Positions 63,967 through 64,000 of a stretch of DNA of 64,000 nucleotides are shown piece by piece. Source of the DNA: Desulfobacterales bacterium (GTDB taxonomy: Bacteria; Desulfobacterota; Desulfobacteria; Desulfobacterales; JAFDDL01); the NCBI GenBank assembly GCA_034003325.1, contig JAVEYW010000016.1, forward strand, positions 1 to 64,000, read 5' to 3'. The notes beneath the pieces are model-generated. The model was not told the origin of the DNA and made no database searches. It saw nothing but the letters and a program-made list of their open reading frames with translations. A program made the position numbers and the translations under genes. Each line of letters opens with the position of its first letter. Positions within the stretch are counted from its first letter, which is position 1.

Positions 63967-64000
63967 TTATTCCCCTTTTTCGCCCCTGATGTGCTGCGAA

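Overview
The window reads as chromosome of a Gram-negative, anaerobe-type bacterium, most likely a Desulfobacterota (deltaproteobacterial) sulfate-reducer relative. This is an inference from gene content: a fused, eukaryote-like HisHF, a BFN-nuclease/MiaB/DUF4911 gene string, a desulforedoxin-like mini-protein, large PilY1 proteins with calcium-loop pseudopilins, and a monoheme cytochrome of the alternative-complex-III type. Coding density is high, many neighbouring genes overlap by 1-4 bp, and there is no prophage, CRISPR array or intact insertion sequence.

Layout. 0.07-0.12 kb: possible IS21-like end. 0.5-4.8 kb (+): HisHF, then an HTH-EIIA protein overlapping a CLC channel. 4.8-9.2 kb (-): a MurI-like racemase-fold protein lacking one catalytic Cys, a YkgJ-type protein, recR, ebfC, dnaX and two tRNA-Ser genes. 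9.4-20.7 kb: DUF1015 protein, TrmN6-like methyltransferase, DUF721/DciA-like protein, hflKC, a hidden 32-codon bS22-like ribosomal protein gene, a HExxH protein, an FmdB zinc ribbon, groESL, an outer-membrane barrel and a LysM protein. 20.8-47.2 kb (-): about 26 kb of consecutive minus-strand genes holding three minor-pseudopilin cassettes, two different PilY1 tip proteins, a DsbA-like oxidoreductase, a PilB/GspE ATPase and a CHASE4 kinase with a NarL-type regulator. 47.5-57.8 kb: hydrolase, M29 aminopeptidase, small zinc/iron protein, sugar-nucleotide epimerase, CheY-like regulator, BFN nuclease, miaB, DUF4911, recJ, NamZ-like muramidase and a small membrane protein. 58.2-64 kb: plsB, a MurU-AmgK fusion, plant-type dapB and a c-type cytochrome.

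Two functional themes stand out. First, the pilus block has three GspH/FimT-PilV-PilW-PilX sets. Two end in a PilY1; the third has no PilY1 but a PilW fused to probable fibronectin-III domains. The first PilY1 has roughly 40 cysteines and overlaps a DsbA-family gene, suggesting a dedicated folding partner. Both PilW proteins of the PilY1 sets carry Asp-rich calcium-type loops. Second, a NamZ-like exo-muramidase and a MurU-AmgK fusion lie 3.5 kb apart and could recycle MurNAc to UDP-MurNAc.

A dispersed repeat of about 100-115 bp occurs six times plus fragments, in both orientations. It has a CCGGC-AAA-GCCGG hairpin at one end and an ATACACG/CGTGTAT hairpin at the other, whose loop varies while the stem is kept. 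It supplies the C-terminal tail of HisHF, stop codons of other genes and probably the ribosome binding site of the TrmN6-like gene. It looks like a REP/MITE-like family and is the strongest unexplained sequence structure here.
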